From the NCBI GenBank assembly GCA_003260075.1, contig QLIY01000002.1, positions 220,149-284,148 on the forward strand: a stretch of DNA of 64,000 bases, given 5' to 3'. Below are positions 43,901 to 56,775 of the stretch, piece by piece. Made by a program: the position numbers and the translations under genes. Within the stretch, counting starts at the first letter, position 1; each line of letters begins with the position of its first letter. Under the pieces are notes generated by a model that saw nothing but the letters and a program-made list of their open reading frames with translations, had not been told where the DNA came from and made no database searches. Origin of the DNA: Phallusia mammillata. Taxonomy: Eukaryota > Chordata > Ascidiacea > Phlebobranchia > Ascidiidae.

Positions 43901-46900
43901 AGCTATGTTATCCTTGGTAATGTAAATTTCGTTGTCCACTTGTTCGTGTATCGGTATCATACGTTGTAGGATAAGAGAGTCGCTGAATGAATCGCCAGCC
44001 GACATAGACATAACAATTGCTGTAAACATAAAACATAATAGTATTGTGAAATACTAAAAAAGTACTCCACATTTTTTGTTTTAAAGTTCTTTTTAACTAA
44101 CAAGGAACAAAAACTGTTTTTTGGTAAAAAAAATTGAATCTTTAATTTTATATGTCCAAGAGCTGTTTTTGAGAGGTACTTTTCCTACAAATGTCACTCT
44201 TTAAACTCAAACTTAGCATATAGGCACAAGAATATATTCGAAAAATATTTTTAGCGGCACATTCTGCTGGCCAAAAGCATAACCAGTTGTTCAAAAAATT
44301 AACTTGCAGCCTAAAATGTAATAGATAAGACTGTTTTTGGTCAATAATTGCATCAAAAATGAGGTTCTATCGTCGTCATGCACACTTGATGAGAGTGTAA
44401 CTGTGCAGAAACTGATATTTCGCGGCCCACATTTGAAAATCACTTATGTGCATCACGTGACTTTACTGACCAATCAGGGCTCACCTGTTCTGGTGGTGGT
44501 CTCCCTAGGGCGAAGCATGGTTGGCCCTCTGTACACCCAGTTGTCGAACTGATAGTTAGAGTCGATTGCGTGAGCCAGGATTGGAACGAATGAATTCCTC
44601 CCATTGCATAGTGGTTCCGCGAGCGATGATATAGACGCTATCGCAGCGGTAAAATTGGGAGCAATCGTGTAGCTGCGTTAAGACGTTAATGTTTAAACAA
44701 AAATCTGTTTTTTTTTCTTGTACTCTGCACCCTACAACGCAGCAACAAACTTTGCTGACGTTAAACACTGTAAGTGTAAACCAGTGGTTCTCAAACTTTT
44801 TTTGGTTGCGTCGCATCTGGAAAAGTTTTCTGGACTTGCGACGCACCAGCAAATAGAAGGTAATGGGGAAACTTGTTAATAACAGTTATTTTAAATCTCT
44901 TAAACAGCACTTAGAGAACAATTTTAGCCTAACTGTTTTTCGACAAAGTTATAAAACTGCACTCAACACTTTTAGTGCACCCGGCAATCACGTGCGGACT
45001 TTTGATAAAAAACATTTGAGGTAAAACGTCAATCCGCACTCTACGCAAAAAGTATTTGGACGTAGATATGCGTCAACCGCACTGAAACCTCATTTTTATG
45101 AGATAAACTGAGTTCAGCCACGAAACGGAAATATTCTGCGACGCCCTTGGAAAATTAAAACGACGCATCAGGGCGTCGCGACGCACAGTTTGAGAACCAC
45201 TGGTGTAAACCATAGGTGGGCAACCTTTTTTGCATGCGCGGGCCAAAAGTAGCGATATATTGCGGCGGCGGGCCGCAACCCTGATCATGCATTAACATAG
45301 CAGTGCTAGGCAAAGTCAAACACACAAAGATTTTGTCTTTGTACGTAACAATGGCTATTCTTAGTAATAAACTAATAACTATTAACGTTTAATGTAACAA
45401 CCCCTTGATATAAAAATGGGCTTTAACACATACATTCCGTCCGCCCGATCAAAATAAAATACGAGTCGCGGGCCGCTCAAAAGTTGCTCGCGGGCCATAG
45501 GTTGCCCACCCCTGCTGTAAACCCTCGGTTAAATCGAATTCGATTATCTGGATCTTCGCCTAATTCGGAAGAAAAGGTACAAATGATTCGTAAATGTGGT
45601 AAGGCTTTAATTAATCGACATCAGTTTATCTGAATCTTCACCAAATCCGGAAATTTTTTTGTGGTCTAAATGGACCCGGATTAAGCAAAGTTTACAGGAT
45701 AACTAGCAGTAACAAGCTAGCCCGATTGTATGCCAATGAATGGTGGAATCTTACTGTCCAAAGGTTACTGGCAAACTTGATCCACTGTACAACTGCACAC
45801 CGATGTTGATGTTGTCATCCATTTCCAATTGCTCAAAAAACTTTAAGACATCTACGACTTGTTGTCTCCACGCCTGCAAGCCATAAAACAACAGCAGTTA
45901 GTTTGTTTATCTTGGAGATTTTAGCCGTCGGCTAATGTCGCTACTTGTCTGGTTATCATAGTACGCCAGGCTTATTGAAGACGTTATACCGCATAGCCGG
46001 TCACCAAGCATTCCCACACATGGCAAGGCGTAGGCTAGAAAAATCTTGCCTGCGGTGGGATTCGAACCCACGATAGAAATCTTTCCAAGGTTCACGCTCT
46101 ACCAACTGAGCTACACAGGCTCAGTGGAGAACCCACCGAAAGTCGAATCACAAGCACCGTCGCCTGCCTTGTATGCTGCACATCTTAGCTTCGTAGTAGA
46201 AAATCGCCTAATCAGTTGAGACGCAGATGAATAGCTGGGATCAGCTATTACGTAAACGTCGGCATAACACCTTCAATAAGCCTGGCGTACTATGATTTCC
46301 ACATGGGTGTGCGGTGATCGCTGTTCTGCATCGTCGCTTCAGGACTGATCCGAGCTATTTATCTTAGTCCTAACTACTTTTTCTGGTTGTGACGTCACGA
46401 AATTTGAAAATATTTTTGTAACTATGACGTCACTAATACGTGACAATGCTTTTTGTGCCTTATATCAAAACGGCATTGTTTTTAAAACTGTGATAAAACC
46501 ACTAGCTCTTTTCCTTGTGTTTTAAGTCGCAAAAACGAATAGCCAGAACTGTTTTACACTATAATATCACACGTTATGCTGAATGTAACACTTTCGATAA
46601 AAAAAAATCACACCAAAATTTTACTTACTACGAATCGGCAAAGAAAAATAGCACTATAGTCGAAAAAAAAGTCATCACCTGCCAATTTGTCCAGGTTTTT
46701 TCGATGAATGGAGGCGATATGCAGTCGCTGGGTTCAATCGCTGTACTAGCATCAATTAGAAAGTATATATCGTGGTCACAAGAGTCGCCACTTTGTCCGT
46801 TTACTAAAAAACATTTTTCGAGATGTTACTGATAAAGATATGATACACATTAAGTGCTATGGAACTTACGGAATTCGGAAAAAGTCGAAAAGGTGAAGTA

Positions 46901-47420
46901 ACAGTTAAGATATTGTAGTTTTTTAAAATACATCGCAATGTTAGTTTATTTTTTGCCCCAAAAAATGTTCATTTTTTTGAGGAAGTAAAGGCGTTTTTCA
47001 GTCAGACGAAAATGGTTCAAAGCAACTTAACATGAAATAAAGTCGACTGTCAATTTTTAAAAAAAAGTTAGAACATGAAAAAATATTCTAATCTACTTTG
47101 GAAATTTAACTTTTGTATGCATTTAACGTCTATTCGAAAGTTTAAGTACATTGTCCAAACACAAAAATAACGCCAAAACATTTTTATGAAACTTGGGACG
47201 TTTATAATGCTTCATTGCAACACAGTTCTTAATTCATGCAGCTCAAATAGCGGTAGCCGAACAAAAATACTAGCCTAGTTGTTTATTTCGACGCTAGGTG
47301 TCACAATAGGCCTACAACGTTACCAGTCTGTCGTGTACGACATATCAACTTACCGAGATAAGTCTGAGCGACGAATGCCAAAAGTAGCAGAGTCCTTCTG
47401 AAGTTGTTTGGCCCACCCAT
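37915..47420 (-). CDS. VWA-ZP transmembrane protein, paralogue A
   Basis: Thirteen exons join in frame to 680 residues: 47354-47420, 46679-46803, 45755-45873, 44485-44672, 43866-44019, 43174-43316, 42384-42571, 41601-41840, 40671-40913, 39710-39872, 39212-39368, 38589-38719, 37915-38039. Order: signal peptide (RRTLLLLAFVAQTYL); divergent VWA domain (DIYFLIDASTA, INIGVQLYSG); a Cys-poor linker; ZP-N (SSCDPNGFLTFIVP); ZP-C (LVQDNCPIDDTF); furin-type site KRRRR; hydrophobic patch TIGPF; an acidic stretch; a membrane helix (VVAVMAVVFFV); a tail with a Cys cluster and PPQY near the end. Residues expected to be ZP-C cysteines 5 and 7 are Leu and Ala. ZP proteins polymerise into extracellular coats after cleavage at the basic site; an egg-coat or epithelial role is only inferred. 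Same strand and intron phases as paralogue B. Confidence 0.85.
40975..41125. repeat. Interspersed repeat related to the 8160-8345 insertion
   Basis: Shares CTTCATATCACTGATG, TTTGAACAATAAAGCATGTC and ACTTATGAACAGATCCGTAT with 8218-8341; a third, more diverged relative is at 20430-20500. Runs directly into the tRNA-like repeat at 41159. Confidence 0.75.
41159..41231 (-). repeat. tRNA-like sequence (anticodon position GGA) inside a repeat
   Basis: 73 nt that folds as a cloverleaf on the minus strand: acceptor GCCTGTG/CGCAGGC, D arm GCTC/GAGC, anticodon stem GAGTC/GACTC with loop CCGGAAA, T arm GTGGG-TTCGAAT-CCCAC. A and B box promoters are intact. Base 33 is C instead of U, and a GGA anticodon would be serine but the long serine variable arm is absent. 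A diverged copy with the same flanks occurs at 46048-46120, so I call it tRNA-derived repeat rather than a functional tRNA. Confidence 0.75.
44782..45202. mobile_element. hAT-type MITE (CAGTGGTTCTCAAAC ends)
   Basis: 421 bp, inverted ends CAGTGGTTCTCAAAC and GTTTGAGAACCACTG, perfect 8-bp duplication GTGTAAAC at 44774-44781 and 45203-45210. Lies in paralogue A intron 3. Confidence 0.9.
45211..45514. mobile_element. hAT-type MITE sharing a target duplication with its neighbour
   Basis: 304 bp with ends CATAGGTGGGCAACC and GGTTGCCCACCCCTG. Left target duplication GTGTAAAC (45203-45210) is the right one of the preceding MITE; the right is CTGTAAAC (45515-45522), one mismatch. Confidence 0.8.
45955..46296. 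mobile_element. Terminal-inverted-repeat element enclosing a tRNA-like sequence
   Basis: About 38-bp imperfect inverted ends: ATCATAGTACGCCAGGCTTA at 45955 and its complement ending at 46296. Internal tRNA-like unit at 46048-46120. No ORF of a transposase. It lies in paralogue A intron 2. Confidence 0.78.
46048..46120 (-). repeat. Diverged tRNA-like sequence inside the TIR element
   Basis: Same 73-nt unit as 41159-41231. Acceptor, D and T arms are conserved (GTGGGTTCGAATCCCAC), but the anticodon stem (GAACC/GATTT) is broken. Flanks also match (CACATGGCAAGGCGTA; GAATCACAAGCACCGT). Confidence 0.75.
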
Positions 47421-49550
47421 GACCGCTGGTGCCAAGCTTTGATTTAACCCACTAAAGTACAAACTCTAACACTTAAAAACCAACAACAAACGAAACCTAT
47501 AGCTCTTCTGATCTAGCCTATATGTAAAGTATCTGCGATTTCTCAGAAAAGAGTATGGATTAAATTTCCCTGTAGCTTCGGTGGTTACTGCAGCCAAAAG
47601 TAAAATAAAACATTTGCAATTCAGACCTTTAATCAAAGATGACAAACTTATGAACTATCTTGCACCAAAAAGAAGTTTTTAAAATCACATTCGGCTTTGA
47701 AACAGATTGTAGCCTTCCTTTTTTAACTCAATAATTTGCAAAATTGTCTTTATTTACCAAAGATAATGTATTTTCATCCAACAGAAAGTCAGTTTTGTCA
47801 TTATTGTTACGAATTTAAAAAAAGTTAAAGAAAATATGTCTATCTTTAATACCAAACCTTACGGTCCTAAATGAAAAAGGGTTTTTCTATTCTATATTAA
47901 TACTAAAAAACTGTTGCCTAATTAAAAAAAGAGATTTGTTAACTAAAGGTGTTGTCTATTTAAACGGCTATGTCAGTTTTTTCTTGTTTAAATACTTCAT
48001 TTCTACAAAATGTTTTAGATGCATGAACTACCCTTACCTTTATTAAGATGTTTACCTGTTCTTGCAAAACAAAAACATGTTTTTTAACCTTAACGGCAAA
48101 CACTACCGCAATCACATACAGCCTTGGCCTTTCCTTCCTGAATTTAGTCTTTCATTTTTAGTGTTCTACATTTTGTTTAAACTGAAAAAAATGTTTCTAT
48201 TGTCAAAACAGATTCATGGTGCAAAAAAACCTGTCCAATTTCCAATCCCATATCGTTGTTACATATCACATATTGTAGGTGCGCGAAACAATACACCTGC
48301 TTGCGTTGTTAACAGAACACATCGATGTAGGTGCGGTGACTAACAGGAGCGGAAATAGCAGTGCTTCGAAACAATCGTCCGCTGCCGTGCGCTTTCCGGC
48401 CCTATTTTCAACCTCCTCCACAGTTGCTGCCTCTCGTGCTCTGCCCGCTCTGTTGCTTCGGGCCTGAAACGCGTATTACGTATCAACGTAGCGCGCGCAT
48501 TCCGCAAAGACACACGGGTCTTGTAAATGGTAATATGCCACATTTGGGCTTTGCTTTGCACGGAGAAAAACATCCCCTTTATAGTTTGTTGAAATGACTC
48601 TTCACTGTAAAATGTTTGAAAACAAAGTAATGTGGTTTTTTTCGATAAATGATGGTACGATTTTATTTCAATTCCTAGATTTGTTTTAAACATGTATATG
48701 TAGCCGCTTATTCAGCGTGCATTATTACGCTCAAATGTTAAAACCCAAAAGTTTTATTCGATTTGGCTTGCGTTAAAGCTCACCAGTTTGTAACAATCAG
48801 ACAATTTATGTGCTTTTCCCTATATCTGCTGCAATAATTTGGACACAAAATGGCGTCCATGAGGCTCTATCGCGTGACAATGGATTAAACTACTTGTTTG
48901 TGTTTTACATAAACTTTGGTGCATCCTAACTTGTCTTTTCATATTTTTAACTATCATTTCCACAATTCGTTCTCCAAAATCTAAAAATACCAAGGTAAAA
49001 CATTTAAATGTTCTTGAAATTGGTTACCATTGTTGCACATACACATGTTAATGTTTACAATTAGTTACGTTTACATTTTAGGTGATCTACTTGTCTTATT
49101 TGGGTGAAATATTTGAGAAGCCCTCCTCACATACAGTGTAGTAAGGTGCATTGGTTTTCGGTTTGATTAACTAAATTACAACAAGGTGCGTAAAACTATG
49201 CCCCCTTCTGTGAACAGAGGCCAGTAACTCTTAACATTTTTTTCAAAACACTCTTTTAAAATCCAACAAGGTATCCTAGCTGTATTTACCTTTAAGTCAT
49301 TACTATTGCCAACAAAATAATTTTGTATTTTATCCAAACAATTTGGGGATTAAGTTAAGGTGCTAAATTACAAATATTTTTGTGGATTTGTGGACGCACA
49401 AAGCGTTTACGATTCGTCAAAGTCAAATTATGTCCGAACTCATACAATTGTTGTGTGTAGTTCTCACACAAAACCGGATGCTAGTGGCGAGGTACACCAC
49501 TTGACGTCAAAACATTTGTATTTGAACGTAATCCTGACAATAAGTTTTGT

Positions 49551-49552
<2 letters not shown>

Positions 49553-49607
<55 letters not shown>
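49553..49607. other. 55-base C run, probable unfilled gap
   Basis: Uninterrupted C tract yielding a spurious polyproline ORF. Counterpart of the G runs on a reverse-complemented contig. Confidence 0.65.
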
Positions 49608-50405
49608 TTGCTATATAATGTTGAGTGACAGTTTCAGAACAATAGAAACACCTAAAAGGAGAACAAAAACGCTTAAAATATGGTTTTGTTTATTGGAAGA
49701 GAAGTTGAAACACAGGTTGTCGTTTGGTGTCGCCAACAATTGATTAAATAAAGTGCGACTTTTGTTTGGCAATTTTAGAAGTGGATGTCAGTGTTACTAA
49801 AAACTGATACCGAATTGACTTGCAAGTGTATTGTAAATGTACCAAAAAACGTGTATTGGACTTGTAGTTGGCTGGAAGAGATTGCTTGTAGTTTGTAGTG
49901 GTTTGACTTTGAAAACAAAAAGGTAAACCTTTCAACTTTACACTCTGTGTCAGTATTTTTTAAATACATTTAACTAGCTTATTAACCAGTTGCTGGCCCT
50001 GACCTAATGTCAAACAGCCTTAAAACGCTTTGTTTAAGACTCGTTGTCTATGCCTGCCAATCAAACTTTCGGGCTTAAACGGGCTTCCCAAAAACGATTC
50101 GGGTTTGGGCTCCAGTTTCAGGTCCGTTTTCAACCCTGGACAAACTGCTTTAAACAAACACTGTGCGTACGTTAAGAGTCTACCAGTGGTTCACAAAGTT
50201 AGAGCAAGTGTCCCCTAGGAGGCGTTTACGTAAGAGAGGGCGCTGGAATACAGGCAGGGGAAGTATAATACTGCAATAAAGAATACTTTAAAATATTACT
50301 TTAAACGACCAATTCGGGACATTTGGTTCAATCTTTTTACAATGTTGACTACTTCTAACATACAATACAACATTACCAACTTGTGGGGAGCGTGTTAGTC
50401 TTGAT

Positions 50406-50622
50406 CAGTGGTTCTCAAACTCGGTTTTCGGGGCCGTCTGCGGCTCCCAACTACTTATTTCGCGGCTCGAACCAGATCTCAGAAAACCACCAAACATTGC
50501 TATTTTAGCTTTCCAAATAATAATCTTTAGTGATTTTCTCAAGGTTTCATTTTTTTGCGGCTCCCTACACACTTAAAAAAATACCATTTGGCCCCGACAA
50601 TAAAAAAGTTTGAGAACCACTG
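50406..50622. mobile_element. hAT-type MITE (CAGTGGTTCTCAAAC ends)
   Basis: 217 bp, inverted ends CAGTGGTTCTCAAAC and GTTTGAGAACCACTG, perfect 8-bp duplication GTCTTGAT (50398-50405, 50623-50630). Same family as 44782-45202. Confidence 0.9.
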
Positions 50623-51637
50623 GTCTTGATCCTAATCAAGCCTTTTTTGTAAGGACTGTAAAACTAACAAGCTGTTATGAGGGCTTTACAGAAAAAAGTT
50701 GGAGAAATACAGCCTTATTCAAATGTTTTTAGCCTAGTTGTACATCACCTTTACATTGATACTAACCTTATTTTGTGGTCCACACAAAATTCTGCCGAAG
50801 GTGGTTATAACTCCCTTTAGAGATAATTGTACACATGATTGACATTTTTAAGAGTGCTGGAGTGCCTTATTAACCTCAAAGTAGGTGTGGGGTAAACCAT
50901 TTAATAAACCATTGACACCAAATGATGTTAAATGATAATGTCATTACAAGCTAAATCTTACACTTGCAGACATTAACCATGTTAGATATTGATTTTCAAA
51001 TCTCTATCAGGAATATTATACAAGCAATAGCAAAGTTGAAACCATTCTATTATGTTTGTTTTATTGCATGTAAAAACTTTACACATAAATATATATGCAT
51101 AAACTAAAGGGGAATTATTAATACCATTACCAGTTAACCCATGGAAACACTTTTTTTGCTTTCTAAAACTTACATACAAGGATTTAAAGGTAATTGATCT
51201 AAATTTAAAAATTTATAAGATCTTATTTCCTGACATACACGATTGTTCTAATTGCTGTTGGCCATTGTTCTAAAAACTGCATCAAATTTTTTTTTGGTCA
51301 TATCTAAAATATTCTGTACCAAGGTTGCTTACCTGATTAAAACAACGTTGTCTCTTTTTCTGACTTGTTTTTGTAGATTAAAATCTTATATTTTCCGTTT
51401 ATTAAAGGCGAACCATAGTTTCAGCAACGCGAAAAAACAAGACCACGAAATTTTAAAATTGCCACCAAGTAAGTGCACACACTTTTAACGAAGCGGCAGA
51501 GGTACCCACATGAATCCGGACCAAGAAAATCCAAATAGCACAAGGACGAATTATTAATTAGTTTTTTTGTACAGAAATATTTTGCGTGACAATAATTATT
51601 TTCACGCCACAATTAAACAATTTACAGCAAAAAGCAT

Positions 51638-54600
51638 TTAACTTTCAGTGGCCTTTCCGGAATTTTCAGTGATAACAGATACGTAGTATTCAGGAGGACT
51701 CTTCTTTTCGAAAAGATCTGCAACAAAATTCAATAAAAAATTACAATTACTGGTAACCAAACAAAATACACTGTTATGTTATGACTCTTTGGGGAAATGG
51801 TTTTACCTGGGTTTTGTACTTTTATAACCTGTCTTTTTTGCATCATCAAGACCACTGCCACTAGCATTAATACAATTCCAGCAGCAGCCCTGCACAAAAT
51901 AAATAATACGGTAAAGCAGAGTATCGTCGCCAGTGCCGTATGGTATCTTATATCCGTTTATTGCATTAAAAAAGAAAACGAACAATTTAAAATTTTCAAG
52001 CAAACACTAGCGATTTGAGGAAAAAATATAAGAGCCAGTATTTGTGTATAAAACAAGACTACGTTTCGGCAAGTGCTATTGGCATCATCACCCCCCCCCC
52101 CCCCCCCCCCCCACGTCAGAATTAAAACCGACAGAAGGCAATCTAATTTTAATTCTGACGACATGACAAATATAATAGCACTTGTCGAAATGTAGTAATG
52201 TTTTATGTACAAATACCCGATCTGCTATTTTTCCAAAGATTATTCAAAACCGTGAGTAGTGTATCTAAACCGGGGGTGGGCAACCTGCAGCCCGCGGGCC
52301 GAATGCGGCCCTTGATTAAAGGTTTTGCGGCCCGCAGCGACGCTTAAATTTGAAATGTACTGCTGGCAAACGAGTCCAACTATTATGTATTTTTGAGCCG
52401 ATTAATGCGTCTGGTGCCATTTTTCTGCGACCAGGCAATATGTGGTTAGAATAAAATGCGAATTTTAAGTAAAATCACCTTGTGTTATACCCAGGTGCAG
52501 CCCGCGATCTAATTTTGGATATTGTATTTGACCCCACAGTAACAAAGGTTGCCCACCCCTGATCTATATACTAGTGATAAATTAAGTAAATGAAAGGTGG
52601 GTTAATGGCTTAGAATTGTTCGTACACTTACGTAAGCACAAAATCACTGTAAAGAGCAAAGCTGGATGTTGTATGCCCTGAAGAGATGGCGACCTCAATC
52701 ACGTTATCTTTGCCTTCCTTGTTCTCCACTGAAATGCATTACAGCAGTTTTAAAATTAGCTTTTGCTCCCCGGCCTTATAAACACCTATTTTGCTGGTGA
52801 AATCGAAACAACAAAAGACCTATAATAGGTTTACATACAGTGGTGCTACATTCCTAATTGCTGTGTTGCATTTTACTATTTTGTACAGGTTGATGCCATA
52901 AAACACTTTGGTTGAAAATTTAAGTAAACTGCTTTTAGATTTTAACATTGCACCATTCAAACAAAGTGACTGCACAATCGATTTTTCTGTTAAAGATTTT
53001 TATAAGTTCCAAGTATTTAACTTGCCTATAAACGGTCCAAGCGTCCGTATGACGGTGTCTTCTGTCTCCACGAGGCCTCTTCTGCGACGAGAAACGCATC
53101 CAGCAGGGTTGCAAGCAGACGAGGTATCTTCTGCAGAACAGGCCGCGAAAGCGCAGTGAATGTAGACTGGAAGCTTGGTCGCCGACTGCACATCAAATAT
53201 TATTGAGTTATGGTAGAAGCAATGATCGTTTTAGGCTTCAGCGCGTGCAATTGCATGTTACCAGTGGTGGAATTCTAATTTTTTTGTCAGCCGGTTCTAT
53301 CACAAAATCATATTTTTCAGCCTGTTCTGTTACAAAAAGTCCATTGAAAAATATGACTTTTGTGATAGAACTGGCTGACAAAAAGCTTGAACCCCACCAT
53401 GCACACCCCAGACTTAGAGTATGTGCTCTTACCGGATTTTTGTAGGTGGACGCAAACTCAAAGAAGTCGAACTTAAAGCTAACACCGTCTGCTACGGCCA
53501 ACATCTCGAATGTTGGGTCGTCGGCGCAACCGTCGGAGTACATGTTGTAAAAGTCTGGCGAAGTAGGCGAAGAACTGCTGGTAGCAACGCACGACACAAG
53601 CTCAAGGTTGAAGTTATCGGGAAGGACATTTTCCGCTAGAGCATAAACCGGACAATCAACAGTGACCTGTTAAGGACAAAATCGTTTGAGTGAGTTACGA
53701 ATTACTTAACAGTACAGACTGATTCGTGTGTGCTGTATTTTGAGCTGTGGTACGTCTATATATGAAACTGGAAGTCTGTTGAGCACCCACAGATTAGGAC
53801 GTTTTCTGTATTTGTACAACTCTGATTTATTACATTTAGTTAAATGTGCGGCTGACGTGAGTTATGTTGTTAGTAGCTTTTCCTTGGATTCTGTAGTTAG
53901 TAACTCTATACCGAAACTCTAAACGCCCACATACTTACCGGGGACATTGCAGCGAGCGGGTTTGACATGTCGGAATTCAGAGACATAACCAATGTAATAG
54001 GATAGAAATCGTCGCCCATGTTTATAACGGGTGCTGATTGCATAACACCGGTGTAATCGTCGCGTGGTCCTGGGGTGGCTGTCGGATAGGGGCACGACAT
54101 TGTTATATTAAAAGGGGGGAGATTTTGACTCGCTGAGTAGACCCTGGTTTTCACGGTTTGAGAGAAGATGGTATAGCCGGTAGCCGGGTCAAACTGTAAG
54201 GTGTAAATGTAAGTAAATGGCAACTATTTCTGATGTACTTTTAGGGTGTATGCAGTGGTGGGATTCAGCCGGTTCGCACCAGTTCTATAGAACCGTCTCA
54301 CAAAATTTGATGAGTTCTGCGAACCGGTTAGCATTACTGGTTACTGTCAATGGAATTTTGTAGAACCGGATGACAAATAAATTTAATCCCACCACTGGGT
54401 GTATGTAAGATTAGCTTTATCATAGTAATCATTTTTAAAACAAAAGGGTTCTAGATTTTGCTTAATTCCGTCGCTATGGCATTCCAGCATCAAAATTGCT
54501 TATAAAACTGAAACATTCGGCAGTACTATACACACTAAGACCAAAACTTATTCATTTCAACCATATGGACAATATTACGAAAGCATACGTCCACTAGTCT

Positions 54601-56737
54601 TGCATGCTTTGTTCGCCCTGTCGCACTTAAAAAGCAAATAAAACATACCTCTTTGAAAAACCACAAAAACTAACTTTGTCACGTGACTTACCACAGTCTC
54701 GATTCCGCAGCCAACAAACGGCACGGTAACAGTAATGTTACCGCCCGACTCCGTGCCAAAGCTAGAGAGGATACAAGCGGGGTCAATAAAGGTCAAGTCA
54801 TCGATTCCGAGACCCTTCAATATGCAATCCGGTATAACCATTGTCATCTGTTCCTCACAGGATACCGATGCTCTAATTGGGTTAGCTAAAAACAGATTGG
54901 TTTTATTGGCAATTTTTTTTTAAATTTAAACATCGTAATAAAACAGTGGTTATAAACCTTGGGTATGTCGTGCCTCCTTAGTAATTTTTTGGGCCCAAAA
55001 TCACCTTCCTAACTGAAAAATATACACCATAAATTTTCTAGCATGTTTTAGGACAGGTAAAAATTCTTCTAATAGAGGGTATAAATTAACAAAAACTCTG
55101 TGCATTACTAATAAAAAGGGGCTGTGATACAACGTGCAACTGGCATAGACAGTCTTTTTTGGTGGATGTTTCTAATGGGCCTACACCGGTGGCCCCATTA
55201 GGGTAAAAAACGGTGTTGAGGACTGTTGTTTAGACGTTGCTGGCACTTTGCTTATATGCAAGGTGGCCATACCGTCATTATTTCTAAGATTTGTATTTTA
55301 AAGGCCAACGTTTTAGAAAAAGTTTATTGTCGTCCATTTTTTGATCTTAGTCCTTATTTTGTCTTATTTTCAAAAATCATAAAGGAATAAATTTAGTAAA
55401 ATGACAGTCAAATCCCAGGTACAGTTAAAGTTAACCCAGAACTGAGCTGTCATGAGATGCACGGAGTTGTCGGAACAGATTGTTTCTGGCCAAAATATAG
55501 CTGGGATATGTCATGGATCATTTAAATGCAAAGACTTGTTTAAAAACGTTTGTTTCGTTTAGTGTAGAAAAAATTCGGTTGTCCTTATTTTGGGGTCCAT
55601 GTCGATGGCAACCCTGCTTATATGGCACAGACCACCAATGGTTGGATAATCTTACCGGTCAGGCGCCTTCCGACACAAGAGTTGGTATCAATTCTGTCCA
55701 ACAAGTTCTCTTTTGTCGTTTCGAGATTAAGATCGTTGAGTTGATCAACGTAAAAATAATCAGGACACGGAGAGGCTGTGTCATTTCCACACGAAACTTG
55801 CCTGAACAGACAAAACATACTTGTTTTTAACATAAAAGTAACCCTCACACAGTGGTAGGATTTAACCGGTTCGCACCGATTCTATAAAACCGTCTCACGG
55901 AGATCAGCAAACCGGTTTGCATTACTGGTTACTGTCAATAGACTTTGTAACCGGCTGAAAAATATGACTTTTGTAATAGAACCCGCTGACAAAAAATTTG
56001 AATCCCACCACTGCCCACACATACTATACAGGTGCATCGAAACTATATGACAAGATTCGTGACTGAAGGTAACTTGACAAAAAGGCCGAATAGAATCGGC
56101 CGTAAAAAGTACTGCCAAAATTTATGTTTATGCAAGTTAGCTACTTTATAGCAATCCCAAACACCTTATATAATATAAAATCTACACAAAACAAAAAAAT
56201 ACTTTGCAGGCAACGTGGGCAGTGTTTGTGTTCACGAAAAATAGTTGATTTATTACACTTATTTGCTTGACTGTGAAACTCCAAGGAACGATTTGTTAAA
56301 ATCAAAACGATAAAAAAAAATCCAAAAAGCAAATTTTCCTAAAACATTATTGCCTTTTAAAAATTGGCGACACCACTAAGTACTGCCAACGATATATAAA
56401 CACTAACTAACATACCTATTAATCTGCTCATTTCTTATCTGGGATAAGGGGTCAGATGGGTCATTTCTGGCAAATTGAGAAACAACCAAAACTTCGTCCA
56501 TTCCTGTCATAATGTCAATCATTCGCAATTGTACTTGATCCAGAGCAATACTGGCGGCCTCCGCCACCAAAACCAAAGCTGCAGAATTAAATTTATGGAT
56601 TATTTTACGGAATACTTTCCAAAACGGCAATTATTATTTTTACAGGGTGCTAAAATATTACTTTTTAATTGCATGACCTCATTATTTTCTGACGTCAAAG
56701 TTGATAATTTTTTTATTTTAAAAATATTTCACTTTTT

Positions 56738-56775
<38 letters not shown>

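Larger units (their letters stand above)
47421..51637. other. 4.2-kb intergenic region between the two ZP genes
   Basis: No exon supported by homology. It holds a C55 run at 49553-49607 (probable gap), degraded repeats with GGGCTTAAACGGGCTTC-type sequence near 50060-50130, and one clear MITE (50406-50622). Short ORFs at 48340-48693 look non-coding. Confidence 0.5.

Noticed and set aside
48340-48693. 117-codon minus-strand ORF
   Set aside because: No recognisable domain, no splice partners, and overlaps a plus-strand ORF of similar size; coding status not supported.
49360-49743. ORF with a polyproline tract
   Set aside because: Created by the C55 run; flanks show no conserved domain.
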